A stretch of 64,000 nt of DNA, taken from the NCBI GenBank assembly GCA_018676855.1, contig JABHDY010000003.1, forward strand, positions 1-64,000. Reading direction: 5' to 3'. The notes beneath the pieces were generated by a model. That model saw only the letters and a list, made by a program, of their open reading frames with translations. It searched no databases and was not told the DNA's origin. The stretch is from Candidatus Woesearchaeota archaeon (GTDB lineage: Archaea > Nanobdellota > Nanobdellia > Woesearchaeales > GW2011-AR9). Shown here piece after piece: positions 61,052 through 64,000 of the stretch (position 1 is the stretch's first letter; the number at the start of each line of letters is the position of its first letter). The position numbers were made by a program, and so were the translations under genes.

Positions 61052-63361
61052 TTAATCCAAAAAGTAATTCCAGAATGCAACAGCAGAGCCAGTAATTGCA
61101 TCTCCACCAGAATCAGAAGATTCTGAACTTCCAGAATCACTACTTCCACTATCTGACGAACCTGAATCAGAGGAACCACTATCACTACTTCCACTATCTG
61201 ACGAACCCGAATCTGATGAACCTGATTCTGAACTTCCTGAATCGCTACTTCCACTATCAGATGAACCTGAACCGCTATCAGTTTCAGAAGAACTATCATC
61301 AGAACTTCCTGAGTCGGTTGAGTCACCATCACTACTACTAGAATCGTCACCTGTATCATCTACAGGTTCTTCAATCGGACCACCATCTCCAGAACCGGGA
61401 CCGTCAATAGCGCCGCCCTGTGTTGGATCTTCAACTATAGGTTCATCATCTCCTCCACTAGAATCATCAGAAGGAGGGCCATTAGAACCATATCCTAAAC
61501 AGATACAATTTCCGTCAACACAATCAGTGTTTTGGTCACCACATTCTTGCTGACAACCGTCAGAACACTCACTTTCTACCCAATCATCATCGCCGTATTG
61601 TGGAGGCCCATCACGAGGAAAGAATTCTTCATCTTTACAAATACAAACACCTTCCCTAAAATCCCATGGTTTATTTTCAGATGCACATTGAGATGCACAT
61701 TCTTTTTGTTTTTCTTGTATTTCTTCCCAACGCATATTATAATCATCATCTTTAAACTGGCCAAAATCAATGCATGTAGCATCTATCGTACATTCATACC
61801 CACGACCAGAATCTCCCATTACAGGTTCGTCTCCTGCATGCTCGCCATACAAATCTCGACATTCTTGTTTTTTATCATTCCAATCACTATCCGTCATGCA
61901 CGGACCATCATAATTGTCATCATCAAATCCTGTAAAACCACTTGCTTGAGAAGATGCTTTATCAAAACAGTTTAACCGTTCCATTGGATCGTCTATTCCT
62001 TTACAATTAAAATCAATAGTGAAATCAGAACCACCACCGTTCTTCAAGAACTCTTTACAGTCTCGTAAATCGTGTATATCATTATCTGCACATTCTTGAG
62101 GTCGTCTATCAATATTAAACATATAATCTTTGCATTCATCTTGATCAGTAATTCCTTCCGTTACACATTCAGGTGAATGAAGTTCCATCATTATTTTGTC
62201 ACAAATTTCTCGACCTTCCCTTTCAGTTTCAGGTTCTGCTGCTAACAATGCTTCTTTACATTCTTCTGGAGCATGTAATTGTGTCATAACATTACCACAT
62301 TCTTTAGCAGTAGTTGCACCTGCTTCGACACATTCTGGAGGCATATGCAAATCAAATCTTGCACCCTCGACTTCGCCCTCTAAATCATCAAAAACGTCCT
62401 GTAAATGGTTAGGAAGTTCTGGCATGTCTAAATCATCTAATTTTCCACATGCAGCTTCATCTCCATTATCACACGCAACAGCAAGTGGTGCAGCTTTTGA
62501 ACATGCTTGAGAAAATTCTGGGAATGGAATCTGGTCACATTGACAATCACGACCAGCAGATTCAAAACATTGTGACATGATTTTTCCAAACTTTTTAGCT
62601 TCTTCAATCTGAGTTCCGGTTAAATCTTCATGCAAATCTTTTTGCCACTCAGGAGAATCCTCTTCAGTATTACACACTTCATAATATTGTGAGGGATCAA
62701 TTTTTGATAAGTCTCTACATAGTTCGTTAATTTTACTTGCAATCTCTGCTGCTGTTGCAATTGAACTTTCTTGATTAAGAATATCATCAACAAATTCTTT
62801 CCTATCATTCTCAGGAATTAAGTCTTCTAACTCTTCCATTACTTGTTTAATGACAGCAGCACTCAATAAAACATCTTCTCTTTCATCAGGAGATACTTCT
62901 TTCTCTAATTCCAGTGCTTGTTTATAGTAATTTTGTAACGCAACTTTTGCAGCATCAATCTTCCCTTCTTCTATCATAACTTTAATCTCTGATACTTTTT
63001 CTTCTTTTATCTCAATAGTATTACCAAACGTATCAAATAACCTATCTAAGAAATACAGTGCACTATCGGGAGTCATTCCACCATCAACTATTGTTTTTGT
63101 AGGTTCACTGAGAGAAATAGGTTCATTCTGTTCATCAATATCGCCATTCAATACAACAATACAACGACCATTCTCAACACCACACGAAAAATCTCGTGTT
63201 GGTGGTAGGCACATTGCTACAGCGACAAAGTCTGATGGTGCACATGCATCACCACATGGTAAACAAAATAACGTATCTTTTTTTGTAGTATGTTCTTCAG
63301 CAGAAACTGTAACAATTAATAAACTTAAAACAAGTATAGTAAGGAATAACTTTTTCATCAT
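61052..63361 (-). CDS. Secreted cysteine-rich protein with Ser-Asp repeat tail
   Basis: 769 residues. Signal peptide KKLFLTILVLSLLIVTVSAE; ATG at 63361 chosen since GAGAGGTG lies just before it. Residues about 100-320 are helical, and about 320-450 carry repeats of PxEC...ECxxxM (MPPECVEAG, SPECVTEG, RPQECADN). A further cysteine-rich region follows (CSDGCQQECGDQNTDC). Residues about 668-754 are a DSGSS repeat tail, then AITGSAVAFWNYFLD at the very end. The tail resembles the stalks of bacterial surface adhesins. Attachment mode unknown. Confidence 0.7.
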   Translation of the reverse strand: MMKKLFLTILVLSLLIVTVSAEEHTTKKDTLFCLPCGDACAPSDFVAVAMCLPPTRDFSCGVENGRCIVVLNGDIDEQNEPISLSEPTKTIVDGGMTPDSALYFLDRLFDTFGNTIEIKEEKVSEIKVMIEEGKIDAAKVALQNYYKQALELEKEVSPDEREDVLLSAAVIKQVMEELEDLIPENDRKEFVDDILNQESSIATAAEIASKINELCRDLSKIDPSQYYEVCNTEEDSPEWQKDLHEDLTGTQIEEAKKFGKIMSQCFESAGRDCQCDQIPFPEFSQACSKAAPLAVACDNGDEAACGKLDDLDMPELPNHLQDVFDDLEGEVEGARFDLHMPPECVEAGATTAKECGNVMTQLHAPEECKEALLAAEPETEREGREICDKIMMELHSPECVTEGITDQDECKDYMFNIDRRPQECADNDIHDLRDCKEFLKNGGGSDFTIDFNCKGIDDPMERLNCFDKASSQASGFTGFDDDNYDGPCMTDSDWNDKKQECRDLYGEHAGDEPVMGDSGRGYECTIDATCIDFGQFKDDDYNMRWEEIQEKQKECASQCASENKPWDFREGVCICKDEEFFPRDGPPQYGDDDWVESECSDGCQQECGDQNTDCVDGNCICLGYGSNGPPSDDSSGGDDEPIVEDPTQGGAIDGPGSGDGGPIEEPVDDTGDDSSSSDGDSTDSGSSDDSSSETDSGSGSSDSGSSDSGSSESGSSDSGSSDSGSSDSGSSDSGSSDSGSSDSGSSESSDSGGDAITGSAVAFWNYFLD
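61100..61360 (-). repeat. Coding Ser/Asp/Gly repeat tract
   Basis: About 87 residues of near-repeating D-S-G-S-S, encoded by 15-base units that differ at third positions. Such tracts form stalks in MSCRAMM-type adhesins and expand or shrink by slippage. Confidence 0.85.
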
Positions 63362-63456
63362 AAACACCTCTCTACTGTTTAGATAGTATTATGTTATATA
63401 AATGTAGCTTTTTGTTGTAAGCAATATTTAAATACTACAATTTACTTCTTATAATT

Positions 63457-63888
63457 ATGAAATACAAAACTTTATTTATAATAACAATCATAAGCATTCT
63501 CTTTATAGTGGGATGTACACCGAAAGAACCTAGCTTTACTGACATTAAAAACTCGCCAAACACATATCTTAACAAAGAAGTATCACTTGCTGGCTTTGTA
63601 GGATTACATATTACAGAAGAGTTTGGTTCAGGTAATGGTCATGCAGAGGCTTTCATTTTTGCAACGGAACAACAATCACAAATAGTAACTCAAAACCCGC
63701 ACACGTTCGGTTTTCCTTTATTTAACAATGGAGCATTTATTGAATGTTCAGAAAATAATGTAGGATCAACCTCATGCACTTCAGACATTGATAATGATCA
63801 TTATACCATCCGTGGGATTATTCGAGAAGCTAGTGGCAGGTTCTACATTGAAGTTGTTCACATGATTAAAACGAATGATTTGTATTGA
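63457..63888 (+). CDS. Small lipoprotein with OB-like fold
   Basis: 143 residues. Lipobox FIVGC at about residue 20, then FTDIKNSPNTYLNKEVSLAGFVG and YTIRGIIREASGRFYIEVVHM, strands that resemble a small OB-fold domain. A cysteine pair (ECSENNVGSTSC) is between them. TATA-like ATATTTAAATAC lies upstream. Role unknown. Confidence 0.65.
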   Translation: MKYKTLFIITIISILFIVGCTPKEPSFTDIKNSPNTYLNKEVSLAGFVGLHITEEFGSGNGHAEAFIFATEQQSQIVTQNPHTFGFPLFNNGAFIECSENNVGSTSCTSDIDNDHYTIRGIIREASGRFYIEVVHMIKTNDLY

Positions 63889-63891
63889 AGT

Positions 63892-64000
63892 TCACAATTT
63901 CTTCCGTTTCAATAACAAACTGTTTGTAATAACACTAACAGAACTTAGTGCCATTGCACCGCCAGCTATCATAGGATTAAGTAACCATCCTGTCCAGGGA
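63892..64000 (-). CDS. Heavy-metal P-type ATPase, C-terminal fragment at window edge
   Basis: The minus strand reads PWTGWLLNPMIAGGAMALSS then VSVITNSLLLKRKKL and TGA at 63892-63894. This is the last membrane helix of copper-type P1B ATPases (CopA-like: NPxxAGxAMALSSVSVxxNSLRL). Only about 36 codons are in the window; the body of the gene lies beyond 64000, so substrate metal cannot be judged from the CPx motif. Confidence 0.85.
   Translation of the reverse strand, partial: PWTGWLLNPMIAGGAMALSSVSVITNSLLLKRKKL

Noticed and set aside
61100-61360. Tandem 15-bp repeats as CRISPR or satellite DNA
   Set aside because: They lie in frame and encode a Ser-Asp-Gly repeat in a secreted protein; variation is mostly at third codon positions.

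Overview
The window is AT-rich archaeal DNA. The evidence is the gene content: ribosomal proteins S13, S4, S11, L18e, L13, S9 and L15e; RNA polymerase subunits Rpo11, Rpo3 and Rpo10; a single-chain PriS/PriL-type primase; RtcB; an Lhr-type helicase; TATA boxes about 25-35 bases before starts; and several surface proteins with class III (pilin-type) signals of the form K-R-G-Q-hydrophobic. The fused primase, many small cysteine-rich lipoproteins, giant secreted proteins and short intergenic gaps fit a DPANN archaeon, most likely Woesearchaeota/Pacearchaeota-like (inference; no 16S gene is present).

Bases 1-4301 are an accessory island. Five copies of a 37-bp double-hairpin site with fixed geometry (7-bp stem, 5-nt loop, 3-nt linker, then CWTAAC-ATC-GTTAWG) delimit four units, each with at most one gene, all on the minus strand: a metzincin-like lipoprotein, a calcineurin-like phosphoesterase, a short unit with no clear gene, and a tRNA-dependent cyclodipeptide synthase. 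Within every unit the two ends next to the bounding sites are complementary to each other, in sequence unique to that unit. This resembles an integron cassette array but does not fit a canonical attC. No recombinase lies in the window.

From 4.3 to 9 kb come a YdeI-like gene, an operon of a DUF4013-like membrane protein plus three tandem paralogous mini-membrane proteins, other small membrane proteins, a peptidase-like gene and a DEAD-box helicase. From 9 to 15.3 kb lies the core information-processing cluster: Rpo11, primase, then S13-S4-S11-Rpo3-L18e-L13-S9-Rpo10. The rpo10 start is buried in an 11-bp hairpin behind a tiny overlapping leader ORF.

From 15.2 to 27 kb a minus-strand run of six genes encodes a presumed surface assembly: two pilin-signal proteins, a secreted HExxH protein, an Ig-like protein, another secreted protein and a membrane protein. 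A perfect 21-bp element sits just upstream of the TATA box of both pilin-signal genes. A toxin-antitoxin pair, MetRS and a coiled-coil protein follow. At 32.1-33.3 kb is the most unexpected gene: a bacterial sigma-70 region 4 domain joined to a bacterial RNA polymerase alpha C-terminal domain.

From 33 to 48.3 kb lie a PLP enzyme, a site-2 protease, a 2-hydroxyacid dehydrogenase, secreted proteins, a PHP/ADP-ribosylglycohydrolase pair, and a 2438-residue secreted giant with nucleotidyltransferase-like and HipA-like kinase signatures. It is paired with a third pilin-signal protein. The rest (48.3-64 kb) is mixed housekeeping: a TFS-like zinc ribbon protein, RtcB, a polyprenol kinase-like protein, a CBS/HPF-like protein, L15e, HIT, PLD, a RelA-like protein, radical SAM and Lhr. 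It also holds a gene broken by one in-frame TGA, a Ser-Asp-repeat surface protein, and the C-terminal end of a heavy-metal P-type ATPase at the right edge.
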